DNA of 64,000 nucleotides from Erpetoichthys calabaricus (GCF_900747795.2 NC_041401.2:69042688-69106687), one strand, 5' to 3'. Positions 22,524 through 34,164 are shown, counted from the stretch's first letter. Numbers and translations: made by a program. The notes: a model not told the origin generated them from the sequence alone.

Positions 22524-24200
22524 AATGGAAATCTGTGCTCCTCAGGACTGCACATCTCGTTGTACGTTTCGCCGTTGAACCTCCAGGTCAGGGAATATTG
22601 AGAAGGGAGGACGAATTCAACTGACTGCCAAAAATTCTCTTTGTTGAGAGATGCACATCAGAAATGACCCTTGCTCCATCCAAAAAGAACAGCTTTCATT
22701 TGTGCGGGGATTCTGTTTTTTGTTTTTGCTTTACCACTAAGAATAACATTTTACACTTTGGGAGATCTTCTGGGAGTGCGTATAAAGTGATCTATATGGA
22801 TCTAACACATCTAAAAGCATGATTACTAATTTATATATGAGATAATATGTGTAGTTGTAGATAGATATAAGGTGTCTTTATGTGTCACACCACAGAGACA
22901 GAACATACAGTGCTGTAACACTCTGGGAAGGGCAGCCATAGTCGACTCGGAGAATCTTATCTGTCTCACTGCATTTAACAGAAGCCAATCATTTTCAAAT
23001 GGCCAAGACTCGCTGGGATGAATCTATGGTCTTGTAACAAGGAGCCCAGAGAGTGTCAGCTTCTTTTCCAGGTGGTCTGTGTTTCAATGTTTCAGTTGGA
23101 CCACAGAGTTCACAAAATTATTTTTCTTTTCATGTGAAGGTCACCCTGAAACCATGTCCTTGATATTTTGCTGCAATGCTTCCAGAAATATGGAACCAGG
23201 AATGATTAATCAAACATAAGTCCAGAGTGTTGCAGATAGGCTTCAGTCTGACTTAAAACTGAAGGGATTCATTCCCACAGTTCATTGTTCCCCAGTCTAG
23301 TTCTTCATGCACTGCAGTGACAGTCCGTCCATTAATCCACCACCAGAACCTGCTTAGTCCAACTTAATGTGTGCAGCCAACAGACGTCTGTAAGTACTGA
23401 GTGGTAGACAGTCGCTGCACGCGTTATCTCTACAGAATATCAAGTAATCAGATGCTGATCCTTTGTAGCCTTCACAGATCATCCCCTACATGGCCATCTT
23501 GCTCTTAGTCCTGCTGTGGACCAAAGTATAGCAATGTGGGGGTCCTGCCATGTTGTATAGTATGAGGTGTACATGACAAAAGCACACACAGCTACATACA
23601 ATGATATATAATAACTCATCTATAATAACAGTCTACAACAGCCATGTAAATTGATATATACTGTAATAATGATGACATAAAACACATACAATATGCATAC
23701 AAGTATAACACTGACATGTACAACACAACATAAAATAGCCCACTTCTCCAAGTATTTTATATATAATAGATACACCTAACATATTAGCACATACATACAT
23801 GTGCATGTGTACCATTTATAAAATATATTCACTCATCCAGGGTATCTTCTACACATGGAAATATAAACCATCCAAAGCTGAAAGTCCAGTTTAAGCACCC
23901 AGATGCCCTCCTCACCAGCGTGTTTCGGGAGGCTTGCGCGTGTCCCATGACTCCACTTCCATAAAGCGCCCTGCACGTTATCACAACTCTGTTTATGTGC
24001 AATGAAAGGCTTGGAAAAGAATTCATACTTGAACTGTTCCTTTATTTTCCAGAACTTTTTGAGAGGAGCAAGGGGACAGTCTTCCTTTTATACTTTTTAT
24101 TTGTTATTTTTGATGTTCACTTTTGTAAAAAGGCTGAAATAGAAATGCTTAATATATACTGTATATATTATGGTGAATAAAGAGATTAAAACTGTTTTAT
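22524..24200 (+). other. sebox: sebox 3' UTR (probable)
   Basis: Long, mostly unique stretch after the sebox stop. The first clear AATAAA in an A/T-rich 3'-end-like context is at 24176-24181, which would make a 3' UTR of about 1.67 kb. Shorter forms are possible. No other exon was recognised in it. Confidence 0.45.
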
Positions 24201-25107
24201 ATTAACAATCACATTGTGGGCATCTTTATGGTTTTTGTACTGAGTGACTCGATATGAGCTGCTCATTGAAGACAATCACGGCACATAATTGTGGTTAAAA
24301 CGTTCAAACTCAGCTAACCGTTTTGTGATTAAATATCTAGACAGACATCAACTCTCCATGTCTGTGAAATGGATAAGCAGCTAAAGTCGATGTCACATCA
24401 ACGCAACATCTAGTCTTTGGGTTTGCCAGACTTGCCAACTGCTGATCTCATCGCTGGACTGCATCAGTTTAAAAAGCTGAAAGCCACTGTGCTTGTCAGA
24501 CTTAGTGACTGCACAATGACACGGTTGTGCTTGTTCTTTTTTCTGACATCCAATAATATGCTGCCTGATGGAGCCGGTGCTGTGTGAAGGGTTAACAGGT
24601 ACAGTGAGTTTGGCCACAATCTCTGCATTTTTTTTTCTTTTCTCCATTGTGTTGTGTTATGTAAAACATGAAACATCAGACAAGCTTCTCTTCTGTTTGT
24701 GAGGTCCACAACATCTGTCTTTCTTATTCTTTAATCTATTGTACTGTGGTAGAAATTGAACATCTTATTAAAGAAAGGGTGTGCATTTCCTAAATTTGAA
24801 GGACATCTACACCAAGGGCAATGAAAATTATTAGAGGTAACAGCCATCCCAACGATGGCCTCTTTTCTGTGATATTTTCAGGTAAACAGATCTGCTGCCT
24901 AAAGTCCACTTCAGAGAAACTGAGGAGGAGCTTCTGTCCACAGTCCATCTGAATCTTGAATGAGGAAAGTGTCTAGAGATGCATGATACCTTATTGTTAA
25001 CTCTCATACATTAAGGTTTAAAATTATGAAGTTATTTATTTAGTTACTATTTATTATTTATCATGTATTTAATTCTGTAAATGATTTTTGACATGTATAA
25101 AGTCATG
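24201..25107. other. Intergenic, nothing identified
   Basis: No recognisable gene or repeat. The 84-codon minus frame at 24393-24647 has no domain or splice support. Confidence 0.4.
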
Positions 25108-25116
25108 TATTATTGT

Positions 25117-25473
25117 CAGTCAGTCAGTCATTGTCCAACACACTATTTCCAAACTACAGGGTCATGGGGGTCTGCTGGAGACAATCCCAGCCAACACAGG
25201 GTGCAAGGCAGGAACAAATCCTGGGCAGGGCGCCAGCCAACCACAGGGCACACACACAGCCACACACCAAGCACACATTAGGGACAATTTAGAATCGCCA
25301 ATCCACCTAACCTGCATGTCTTTGGACTGTGGGAGGAAACCAGAGCACCAGGAAGAAACCCATGCAGACACGGGGAGAACATGCAAACTCCACACAGGGA
25401 GGACCCAGGAAGTGAACCCGGGTCTCCTTACTGCGAGGCAGCAGTGCTACCACTGCGCCACCATGCCACCCTT
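25117..25473 (-). repeat. Full-length tRNA-derived SINE (minus)
   Basis: Complete copy of the main SINE. On the minus strand it has a tRNA-like head with A box tggcgcagtggtagc and B-box region cgggttcact, an RNA-unrelated body including gcatgttctccccgtgtctg and tttcctcccacagtccaaag, and the conserved end ggctgggattgtctccagc. A 9-bp duplication, tattattgt, flanks it (25108-25116, 25474-25482). Little divergence from the 29055 copy indicates a fairly recent insertion. Confidence 0.85.
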
Positions 25474-25489
25474 TATTATTGTTATTGTC

Positions 25490-25612
25490 CCAAATATTCA
25501 ACTTAAAGGCACAGTCATTGGAGTTGAGCAGCTAAGCATTTCACTACGTTTTGTACTGTGTGTATAATTTGTATGTGACAAATAAAATTTGATTTCATTT
25601 GACTTTGCAATC
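25490..25612 (+). repeat. LINE 3' tail fragment
   Basis: 'gcatttcactacgttttgtactgtg' style sequence followed by gtgacaaataaaatttgat and ttcatttga is a common fish LINE 3' UTR/tail. Only the end is present. Confidence 0.5.
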
Positions 25613-25779
25613 ACCCAGATTTATTGAGTGTGAAATTGATTTCATCAAGTCACACTGGATGAAAGCATCTGTCAAATAAACAAACAAATAATACATTGCA
25701 GTGGGCAGCATTGAATGTAAGATGGCAGCCTGGACAAAACACACACACACATAAAACATTAAACAGAAGAGACTGCAGC

Positions 25780-26015
25780 ACTTCAGGTGGGACAGCCATT
25801 CATTATGACAAACAGCGCTGTGGAATTCCTGTCCATTGCAGGACCCCTCAAGCACAACAACACTTGGTGGGATTACACTCCTGCATGTCTGGGTATGGGA
25901 GGAAATCAGAATTTACAGACTCTGCACAGACAGGAAACAGGCCAGGGACTGAACGCGGGATTGTAGTGTTGTGAGGCGGCCGCACTAATCACTGTGTCGC
26001 CCTCCCACCTTAAAC
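25780..26015 (-). repeat. Old SINE copy (minus)
   Basis: Diverged reverse-orientation copy: 'cctgcatgtctgggtatgggagg', 'ctctgcacagacaggaaac', 'gaacgcgggattgtagtg' and 'cactgtgtcgccctccc' in the expected order. Confidence 0.6.
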
Positions 26016-26459
26016 AGCTCTGTGCCACTTACCTCTTGGTTTACACACCTGCTGTAAGAAATGAACGTACAACATGGTTATATGAAAGAAGGATTCAGTC
26101 ACGGCTCTGCCCTCTGTATTGGTTAAGTGATACAAGTAATAATAAAATAATAATGAAAGACGTTTCACAAGTTTTTCATAGTTTCTTTCTCTTGTTAGGA
26201 ATATTTTGAAGTAGAAACAATGGAGCATTTTTACTTTTTGCCTATTTCATCAAAGAGACAGATAACACATTTGTGTTTATGAGATGTTTATTAATAGACA
26301 GATAGAATGTTATTTGCCTCGACTTTACACAGTATACAGTGCATCCGGAAAGTATTCACAGCACATCACTTTTTCCACCTTTTGTTATGTTACAGCCTTA
26401 TTCCAAAATAGATTAAATTCATTTTTTTCCTCAGAATTCTACACACAACACCCCATAAT

Positions 26460-26585
26460 CCATCCATCCATTTTCCAACCTACTGAATTCAAACACAGGG
26501 TCACGGGGGTCTGCTGGAGCCAATCCCAGCCAACACAGGGCACAAGGCAGGAACCAATCCCGGGCAGGGTGCCAACCCACCATAG
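26460..26585 (-). repeat. Truncated SINE inserted in Tc1 inverted repeat
   Basis: 126-bp 5'-truncated minus-orientation SINE with 'acagggtcacgggggtctgc' and 'ccagccaacacagggcacaa'. It is flanked by the 12-bp target duplication acaccccataat (26448-26459, 26586-26597). The Tc1 inverted repeat continues on both sides. Confidence 0.9.
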
Positions 26586-26843
26586 ACACCCCATAATGAC
26601 AACGTGAAAAAAGTTTACTTGAGGTTTTTGCAAATTTATTAAAAATAAAAAAAACGGAGAAATCACATGTACATAAGTATTCACAGCCTTTGCTCAATAC
26701 TTTGTCGATGCACTTTTGGCAGCAATTACAGCCTCAAGTCTTTTTCAATATGATGCCACAAGCTTGGCACACCTATCCTTGGCCAGTTTCGCCCATTCCT
26801 CTTTGCAGCACCTCTCAAGCTCCATCAGGTTGGATGGGAAGCG

Positions 26844-27713
26844 TCAGTGAACAGCCATTTTAAGATCTCTCCAGAGATGTTCAATCGGATTCAAGTCGGG
26901 GCTCTGGCTGGGCCACTCAAGGACATTCACAGAGTTGTCCTGAAGCCACTCCTTTGATATCTTGGCTGTGTGCTTAGGGTCGTTGTCCTGCTGAAAGATG
27001 AACCGTCGCCCCAGTCTGAGGTCAAGAGCTCTCTGGAGCAGGTTTTCATCCAGGATTTCTCTGTACATTGCTGCAGTCATCTTTCCCTTTATCCTGACTA
27101 GTCTCCCAGTCCCTGCCACTGAAAAACATCCCCACAGCATGATGCTGCCACCACCATGCTTCACCATAGGGATGATGCCAGGTTTCCTCCAAATGTGACG
27201 CCTGGCATTCACACCAAAGAGTTCAATCTTTGTCTTATCAGACCAGAGAATTTTCTTTCTCATGGTCTGAGAGTCCTTCAGGTGCCTTTTTGCAAACTCC
27301 AGACAGGCTGCCATGTGCCTTTTACTAAGGAGTGGCTTCCGTCTGGCCACTCTACCATACAGGCCTGATTGGTGGATTGCTGCAGAGATGGTTGTCCTTC
27401 TGGAAGGTTCTCCTCTCTCCACAGAGGACCTCTGGAGCTCTGACAGAGTGACCATCGGGTTCTTGGTCACCTCCCTGACTAAGGCCCTTCTCCCCCGATC
27501 GCTTAGTTTAGATGGCCGGCCAGCTCTAGGAAGAGTCCTGGTGGTTTCGAACTTCTTCCACTTACGGATGATGGAGGCCACTGTGCTCATTGGGACCTTC
27601 AAAGCAGCAGAAATTTTTCTGTAACCTTCCCCAGATTTGTGCCTCGAGACAATCCTGTCTCGGAGGTCTACAGACAATTCCTTTGACTTCATGCTTGGTT
27701 TGTGCTCTGACAT
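26844..27713 (-). pseudogene. Tc1 transposase, one premature stop
   Basis: 289-codon open frame. The N-terminal paired-like helix-turn-helix region runs from about residue 10 to 110 (KSGEGYRKISAALKVPMSTV). The DDE core follows: first Asp in ILWSDKTKIELFG, second in FQQDNDPKHTAK, and the Glu of the DD34E triad in SPDLNPIEHLW. After LKMAVH a TGA falls where Arg is usual (CGA to TGA, a CpG-type decay). The same frame then continues through PSNLMELERCCKEEWAKLAK to KSASTKY-like residues, with one further stop. Expected full length is about 340 residues. The Glu after the first Asp is Lys here, so activity is doubtful even apart from the stops. Confidence 0.93.
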
Positions 27714-28092
27714 GAACTGTCAACTGGGGGACCTTATATAGACAGGTGTGTGCCTTTCCAAATCATGTCCAATCAACTGAATTTACCACAGGTGGACTCC
27801 AGTTAAGCTGCAGAAACATCTCAAGGATGATCAGGGGAAACAGGATGTACCTGAGCTCAATTTCGAGCTTCACGGCAAAGGCTGCGAATACTTATGTACA
27901 TGTGCTTTCTCAATTTTTTTATTTTTAATAAATTTGCAAAAATCTCAAGTAAACATTTTTCATGTTGTCATTATGGGATGTTGTGTGTAGAATTCTGAGG
28001 AAAAAAATGAAATTAATCCATTTTGGAATAAAGCTGTAACATAATAAAATGTGGAAAAAGTGATGCGCTGTGAATACTTTCCAGATGCACTG

Positions 28093-29041
28093 TATATTTA
28101 TATGTTTTATTTACTGTTCCTTTAAAAGTCCCTGTGTCCTTTGTACCTAGAGGGTGGAGCCGCAGGAGGTGGGGCCCCCTGATGTCACTCCTATGAGACC
28201 CTTCTTCTCACTATAAAGGGCAAGAGAGCTCCAGCAGCAGTTTGTTTGGATTGTTTTGCAGCTTTTGTAAGTATCGCTGTTTTCATCTGATTTTCTGTTT
28301 TTTGTGACTTATTTTGTTTCTCTCTTTGGAGTTTGCTTTTATGGGTTGGACTTTTTTGGCCTCAGTTTGCCTTTTTAGGCACATCTGTTTTGCTGTTTTG
28401 AGCAGTTCTTTCTGTTTTTCTTTTTTGTTTATACATACTTTCTTTATAAAGATTTACCTTTTATTTACAAGCTGGAGTTTTTCACGGTTTCTCCTTCTTG
28501 ATATTTGGAACTTTAAGTACCTGTTTCTCCATTGCTGGGCCTAGTCAGGCTAAAAGCCTGCTGTTAATAGTTGGAGTGCACTGGACTGGGTGAGAGTCTG
28601 AGGTCAATATAGGTTCTGGATTGATTTTATGGGTCGTTTAGGAGGCCTCACACCATTTTCACCAAGTTTGTAATTCTAGATTACCACAAAGTGACAAAAG
28701 AATGTAAATTACATGTACAGTCAATTCTCATTATCTGTGGTGGTTACATTCCTAAAGACCCCTGTGGAAACAGATACTGAAGTATTAATCCTATACAAAA
28801 ATTGGCATTAGCCTCCGGTGGACCTTGTTCATGATACACTTTTGTTACCTGTTACCTGTTAATTTTTCCATGTTGTTTTTCAAATTGATTGCCATTGCCC
28901 AGTGTTGGTCACTATAGGGTCATCTTCAATTAGACTTTTTGTTATGCACTGTATTTTCTTCATAAAAACAGGAGATTAATATTTCTTTCTCAGTTACCAT
29001 CACAAAGTAAATGGGGAAAGTTAGTATCATTTTTGTGTAGA
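28093..29041. other. Unassigned sequence, promoter-like start and T-rich tract
   Basis: At 28150-28260 a GC-rich segment contains ctataaagggc (about 28213) and, about 55 bases on, gcttttgtaagtatc, which has a donor-like gtaagt. From 28260 to 28510 the plus strand is strongly T-rich. No repeat family or protein was recognised. It could be part of an LTR or an unknown element; I cannot decide. Confidence 0.3.
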
Positions 29042-29054
29042 GTGTTCTTTTAAG

Positions 29055-29382
29055 GGCGGCACAGTGGCGCAGTGGGTAGCGCTGCTGCCTCACAGTTAGG
29101 AGATCCGAACATGGAGTTTGCATGTTCTCCCCATGTCTGCGTGGGTTTCCTCCAGGTGCTCCGGTTTCCTCCCACAGTCCAATGACATGCAGGTTAGGTG
29201 CATTGGCGATTCAAACTTGTCCCTAGTGTGTGCTTAGTGTGTGTGTGTGTGTGCCCTGCGGTGGGCTGGCGCTCTGCCTGGGGTTTGTTTCCTGCCTTGC
29301 GCCCTGTGTTGGCTGGGATTGGCTCCAGCAGACCCCCGTGACCCTGTAGTTAGGATATAGCGGGTTGGATAATGGATGGATG
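29055..29382 (+). repeat. Full-length SINE (plus) with target duplication
   Basis: Starts gggcggcacagtggcgcagt (A box tggcgcagtggg) and ends gggttggataatggatgg. It is flanked by the 13-bp duplication gtgttcttttaag at 29042-29054 and 29383-29395. This is the best reference copy of the family in the window. Confidence 0.93.
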
Positions 29383-29395
29383 GTGTTCTTTTAAG

Positions 29396-30718
29396 TACCT
29401 GTTACTCCTCATGCATTATTTTAATGACTATTGTATTTTGTATTCATTATTTTTAGTCTGGTTTCAATATATGCTTTTGTTCTTTGTCCTTTCTTCCTAT
29501 ATGTGCCCCAGCTTGTATTTCAAGTAAAGCATCACTTCTCACAGCAGACATTGCTCCTGCAATTGTGGATTCTTTGCGAATTTTCTGGTTTTGATCTCCT
29601 GCTCACAATTTAAGGTACTGTTTTTCGATTTTACAATCTTTAGAGTTCTTTGCTTTTAGTTTCAACTTTATAGGCAAGCATTTTATTGCTCCTGCTTTGA
29701 ATTTTATTTAAGAACTATTTAAATATTAAAGAAAATTAGTTTTGTTCTTAGACTAAAGGTTTGTACGGCTGTGTTCTCTTCTTTTTAGAACATTTGATAT
29801 TTTAACGCCTTTCCCACATTTTTGGGCGTACGTAGGCTGTAAATCTGCTTTTTGAGTTTGGGGATACCTGGGGTGAGGCCCATCCAAGGAATTCAGACCA
29901 ATGACAATAGCAGGTCTGGCTTTTGCCTAAACCCTTTTTGAGCTTTACTGTGGCAGGAATCATAACAATACAAAATTTTAAAATGGCAAAATTGTGTACA
30001 GTGTGTTTTATTTGAGATATCTCAATGAAAATTAAACCTTTTACAACAAATTCTCCTTAAAGAATAAGTATACCATATTTGAACAAAACTGGTCCATCCA
30101 GAAGCTTATGAAGTCATATGCCAAGCGCAAGGTAGGGCACAGAGAAAAGGATGGAGGTGACCAGGAGAAGAAATGTCAAGAAAAGTTGCCAATCCTAAGT
30201 TATTAGTAGCTTTTTTGTCAAACCCAATATGCTGCCCAAAAATCCAATTCTATAGCCAGAAACTACAAATCATTTTAACCAAATTGCATACCTAAACACT
30301 GCCTATGATCACACAGAGAATTCCTTTGGTTGATCCACGAACTTGGATGAGCGGGAAGTAGCTGACTCTGACCTTGATTCTGTTGTACCAATGACGTCAG
30401 TACTGCGCTTCTCTGGGTGGGGTTATGTTACCACACTGAGGCAATCGTTGCTTAAGATGGCATCGTCAAAAGACACAAACTACTTTCATCCATCCTAAAA
30501 CAGAAATCCAGTTGGAAAATAATCATGGAAGTTTAATTCTGTGACCCCCCCAAAAAAAAACAAAGTAAGATATGAAGAGTTACAAAAAGGATTTGGGAAA
30601 ATTTACAAAAAATAATAATGATGATAAATAATAGCAAGTTGTGTAATGCAGAGAGACAGAGAGATAAAGATGAGAGTGACAATTTTCACATTTCATGCAA
30701 GTGCACCTAAAAATGCAT
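29396..30718. other. Intergenic, nothing identified
   Basis: AT-rich, no gene or known repeat recognised. Confidence 0.4.
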
Positions 30719-31171
30719 TGTGATGGATGGATGACCTTGCCCCACCGGAAGCAGGGGACCAGGAGAGGGGCAATTCTTTAACCAGGACGCGAGAGGGAAG
30801 CCATCCTGGATTGTGTGGGAGCTACGGAACTGGAAGGCTCAACCCTGTGGGGATCCATGGTCACAGCCAGGGGGAGCCCAAAGGACTAAGGATCCTTGGA
30901 CCGCAGCACTTCCACCACACTAGGAAGTGCTGCAGGGAGATCATCAGGGAGCACATGAAGCACATCCGGGTGCATTATAAAAGGGGCCGCCTCACTCCAT
31001 TCAGAGTGAAAGAGGATGGAGCTTGCGAGGAGTGGAGTACAGGCAGCAGAAGAAAGGAAAGGACTGTGAGTCTTTGGGCACTGTGTATGTGCTGTGTTGT
31101 GAAGAGGCAATAAACTGTTTATGTTGTGGACATCTGGTGTCATGTCTGTCTGTGTCTAATATGCTTTTACA
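30719..31171. mobile_element. Candidate solo LTR of an LTR retrotransposon
   Basis: A 453-bp block bounded by TG and CA, with the 4-bp match gcat on both flanks (30715-30718, 31172-31175). Inside are a TATA-like cattataaaagg (about 30970) and an AATAAA (about 31108) in the order expected of an LTR read on the plus strand. It does not resemble the LTRs at 58331 and 63819. No internal retroelement sequence adjoins it, so it would be a recombined fossil. Confidence 0.5.
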
Positions 31172-31274
31172 GCATATTAGATTTTACTTTTTTGCTTTTT
31201 TAATTGACAAGAAAGCATTAAGAGTTGAGTCCTTCACAAATGGCTTCTCAATGTTGGCTTATTTATGAGGTCAG

Positions 31275-32262
31275 GTCAGGATGGGGAGAATGCACTGATA
31301 CAGCATGTTGCAACACCCACCACACAATGACACTGCTCCAGATCCTGGTTGGCAATCCCCCCCAGGCAGACACGGGGTCCATTAAGGAGAAATGACCATC
31401 TACTGTATATACTGCAGCCAGGTATTACGTGGGCGTCCCCTTGGTCTGGTCCAGCCACTCGGGTCCTCAGCAATGAGGATCCTGTAAGCTAGATCACCCT
31501 CTGGGAATTGCACCACATGGCTGTAGTGTCATAATTGACGCTCCCTTACAATGCAGGTAATGTGCCTAATTTGGGACTCCACGAGCAGCTGCTTTTTTGA
31601 CACAAAGTCAAACCAACGGTACCCAAGGATTCTCTGAAGAGACACAGTACCAAAGGAGTCCAGTCTTTGTCTCAGGTCAGTTGATAGCGTCCATGTCTCA
31701 GAACCATATAACAAGATCAGGAAGCACCAGGACTCTAAAGACTTGGACCTTCGTCCTTTTGCATAGATATCAGGAGCGCCACACACCCCTTTCCAGCGAC
31801 CTCATGACCCCCCCATGCTCTCTCAATCTGTCTACTGACTTCATAGGAAGAGTGACTAGAGACATGAATGTCACTGCCTATGTAAGTAAACCTCTCGACA
31901 AGGTTGACACTCTCTCCGCAAACAGACACACTTCTGACGGCTGTGCCCAAGAGATCATTAAAGGCTTGGATCTTGGTTTTTATCCAGGACACTGACAGGC
32001 CCAGACACTCAGACTCCTCGCTCAGTCTCTTGAGAGCTCCGATCAGAGCTTTTATTGATTCCGTGAAGATCACAGCATCTTCTGCAAAGTAAAAATTAAT
32101 GAATAATTTTTCACCAACAGATTCTCCACAGCTGCTGGACCCCACGACCCTGCCCAACACGCAGTCCATGCAAGCATTGAACAGAGTAGGAGCAAGAACA
32201 CCCCCCTCAATGAGCCCCAGAATCAACTGGGAATAATGCAGAGGTTCTGCCTTTACATTGCA
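31275..32262 (-). mobile_element. Non-LTR retrotransposon RT fragment
   Basis: The minus-strand frames carry the second half of a LINE protein. First come GVLAPTLFNACMDCVLGRVV and a YADD-box equivalent FAEDAVIF. Next is SWIKTKIQAFNDLLGTAVRS, then LLYGSETWTLSTDLRQRLDS, LQRILGYRWFDFVS, and a degraded 'RPRG' C-terminus. This is a recognisable fish LINE type, perhaps RTE- or R4-like; I am not sure of the clade. It is 5'-truncated, frame-broken, and joins Tc1 sequence at its right edge. Confidence 0.75.
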
Positions 32263-33150
32263 AGCACTCACACCCAGTCTCTGCTGCTGAAAAACAACCC
32301 ATAGGAGGATGCTGCCACCACCAAGCTTCACCGTTGGAATGATATTGCACAGGTGATGAGTGGTGTCTGGTTTCCCCTAGACATGACACAAGTCTTAGTT
32401 TCATCAGACCAGAGAATCTTGTTTCTCATAGTATGAGTGCCCTTTAAGTGCATTTTTACAGACTCTAGGTGGGCTTCCATGCATCTTTTACCGAGGAGAG
32501 GATTCTGTCTGGCCACTTATTGGAATGTTGCATTAGTGGTTGTCCTTTTGTTTGGCCAGGCCATCAGCTCTCTAGGTAGGTATGTGGTTTTTCCAAACTT
32601 CTTCCCTTTAAGAATTATGGAGGTCACTGTGCTCTTGAGGAACTTAAATTCTGCAGAAATTGTTTGTAGCCTTCCTCAGATCAGAGCCTCAACAAAATCC
32701 TGTCTTTAAGCTCTGCAGGCAGTGCCCTTGACCTCATGGGTTGGTTTTTGGTGTGATAACATTATCAACTGTAGGACCTTCTATAGACGGATGTGTGCCT
32801 TTCCTAATCATGTCCAATCAATTGAACTGACCACAGGTAGAATTCAATCAATGTGCAGAACATCTCAATGATGATCAATAGAATGGGATGCACCTGAGCC
32901 AAATTTCAAGTGCCATAGCAAAGGATCTGAATACTTAGGGGTCAATGTCAGATTTAAGTTTCTTACTTACTGTATATTACATTTGCAAAATTTCTAAAAC
33001 CTTGTTTTCACTTTGTCATTCTGGAGCACTGAGTATTGCTTGAAGTGGTGAAAAATTAATTTAAAATGACTTTAGCACAAGGCTGCAGCACAGCAAAATG
33101 TGAAAACAGTGAAAGGGACTGAAAACTTTCTGAATCGACTGCATATTTAG
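32250..33150 (-). mobile_element. Tc1-like transposon, right half
   Basis: The minus-strand right inverted repeat (about 33000-33150, with gcagccttgtgctaaagtc) and the N-terminal and middle transposase remain. NPLLGKRCMEAHLESVKMHL and KILWSDETK, followed by GGGSILLWVVFQ, are recognisable. The sequence stops near 32250 where the LINE fragment begins. The other half of the Tc1 was not found on the far side of the LINE. Confidence 0.75.
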
Positions 33151-33329
33151 TAAGACAAGGGGCACACGTTGAATGTGAAGCAGGAACAGAAGATTAAAGC
33201 CCACTGCCTGTCCTCCAACTCAAGTGATAGGTGGACAAAACCCTCTTTATTCCAGACATGCTCACTCATCCTTACTTTGAACAAACTATACGATTTAAAT
33301 CAACTTGACTGAGTCTAGCAATAAGCACA

Positions 33330-33640
33330 TAACATTCTCAATCCCTCCTAATCCAGATCAGGGTCTCAGGGTCACAATCCCCCAGCAGCACTGGATGCAA
33401 GGCAGGAAACAGTTCTGGATGGGGTGCTAGTCCACAGGTAGAGATTTAGTTTGCAATTCCCAGTTAACACAGCCTGCATGTCTTTGGGGATAAAGGAGAA
33501 AGACTGACACAGACCCCCACCCGGGGGGAGCAAGTGCAGACTCCACACAAGCAACGACTGGGGGAGGGATTGAAAGTCCACATGCTGGATTTGTGAGGCA
33601 GAAGCATCAACCACTGCATTGCCATGCTGTCCAATGAGAC
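33330..33640 (-). repeat. Old SINE copy (minus)
   Basis: Diverged but full-span copy: 'agggtcacaatcccccagc', 'gcctgcatgtctttgggg', 'gcagactccacacaagcaac' and 'accactgcattgccatgctg' in order. Confidence 0.65.
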
Positions 33641-33709
33641 AGCAAAAATGTAACTACCACCTGCCTGACTGCATACAGGACGTGATGCTTCTTACAATGT
33701 TGACGGTCA

Positions 33710-33801
33710 TTCACTTATCCATCCATTTATGTTCTAACCTATTCAGGATTGCAGGGAGGCAGTGCCTATCATAATCAGAATCCAGCCCTGACCATCTTAG
33801 G

Positions 33802-33840
<39 letters not shown>

Positions 33841-34015
33841 TCAGGTCGATTTCGAGTCGCCCCTTAACCTAACAAGTGCATCTTTGGGATTTGTGATGAA
33901 GGCCAAACCAGAGGGGCTGAAGAAAATACATGAAAACACAAAGCAACACTTAAACCCCACGGGCAGTGCCCGGGGCCCTACTGCCTGCCATCAGTTCATG
34001 TGGTTGTAAAAGACA
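33710..34015 (-). repeat. Old SINE copy (minus) with (CA)n
   Basis: Second diverged minus copy. It begins atccatccatttatgttc, has a (CA) run at 33803-33835 where the SINE body normally has a short CA stretch, and continues through gcatctttgggatttgtg. It ends just left of the candidate exon at 34048. Confidence 0.55.
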
Positions 34016-34047
34016 TTAACAAGGCGACAACAATATTTTAGGTTTAC

Positions 34048-34164
34048 CTTAATTATTGCCACTGCTTGGTTTACAGCAACTTCTGTCTGCACTTCCATCA
34101 TTGAACGACAGCAAACCTGCTCTGCCATGGATAATAATCCTTGCATTGAGTTTGGCAACAAGTC
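34048..34164 (-). CDS. Candidate orphan exon, product unknown
   Basis: On the minus strand, 117 bases (39 codons) are fully open between a strong acceptor (ten Ts then AG) and a donor AAG|gtaaac. They encode DLLPNSMQGLLSMAEQVCC, then RSMMEVQTEVAVNQAVAIIK. The exon is in phase 0 at both ends. It has no repeat resemblance and sits in a short unique island between SINEs. It looks like an amphipathic helical segment; I do not recognise the family. No neighbouring exon on this strand was found, so it may be one exon of a gene with large introns, a relic, or chance (39 open codons with both splice sites is suggestive, not proof). Confidence 0.35.

Larger units (their letters stand above)
26337..28092 (-). 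mobile_element. Tc1-like transposon, nearly complete
   Basis: Complete Tc1/mariner-type element. The ends CAGTGCATCCGGAAAG (left) and CAGTGCATCTGGAAAG (right, reverse complement) lie inside TA dinucleotides (26335-26336, 28093-28094). Long inverted repeats of about 200 bp flank one transposase gene on the minus strand. A SINE (26460-26585) is inserted in the left inverted repeat. Two substitutions in the first 40 terminal bases and a nearly open transposase suggest the youngest Tc1 in this window. Confidence 0.93.
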
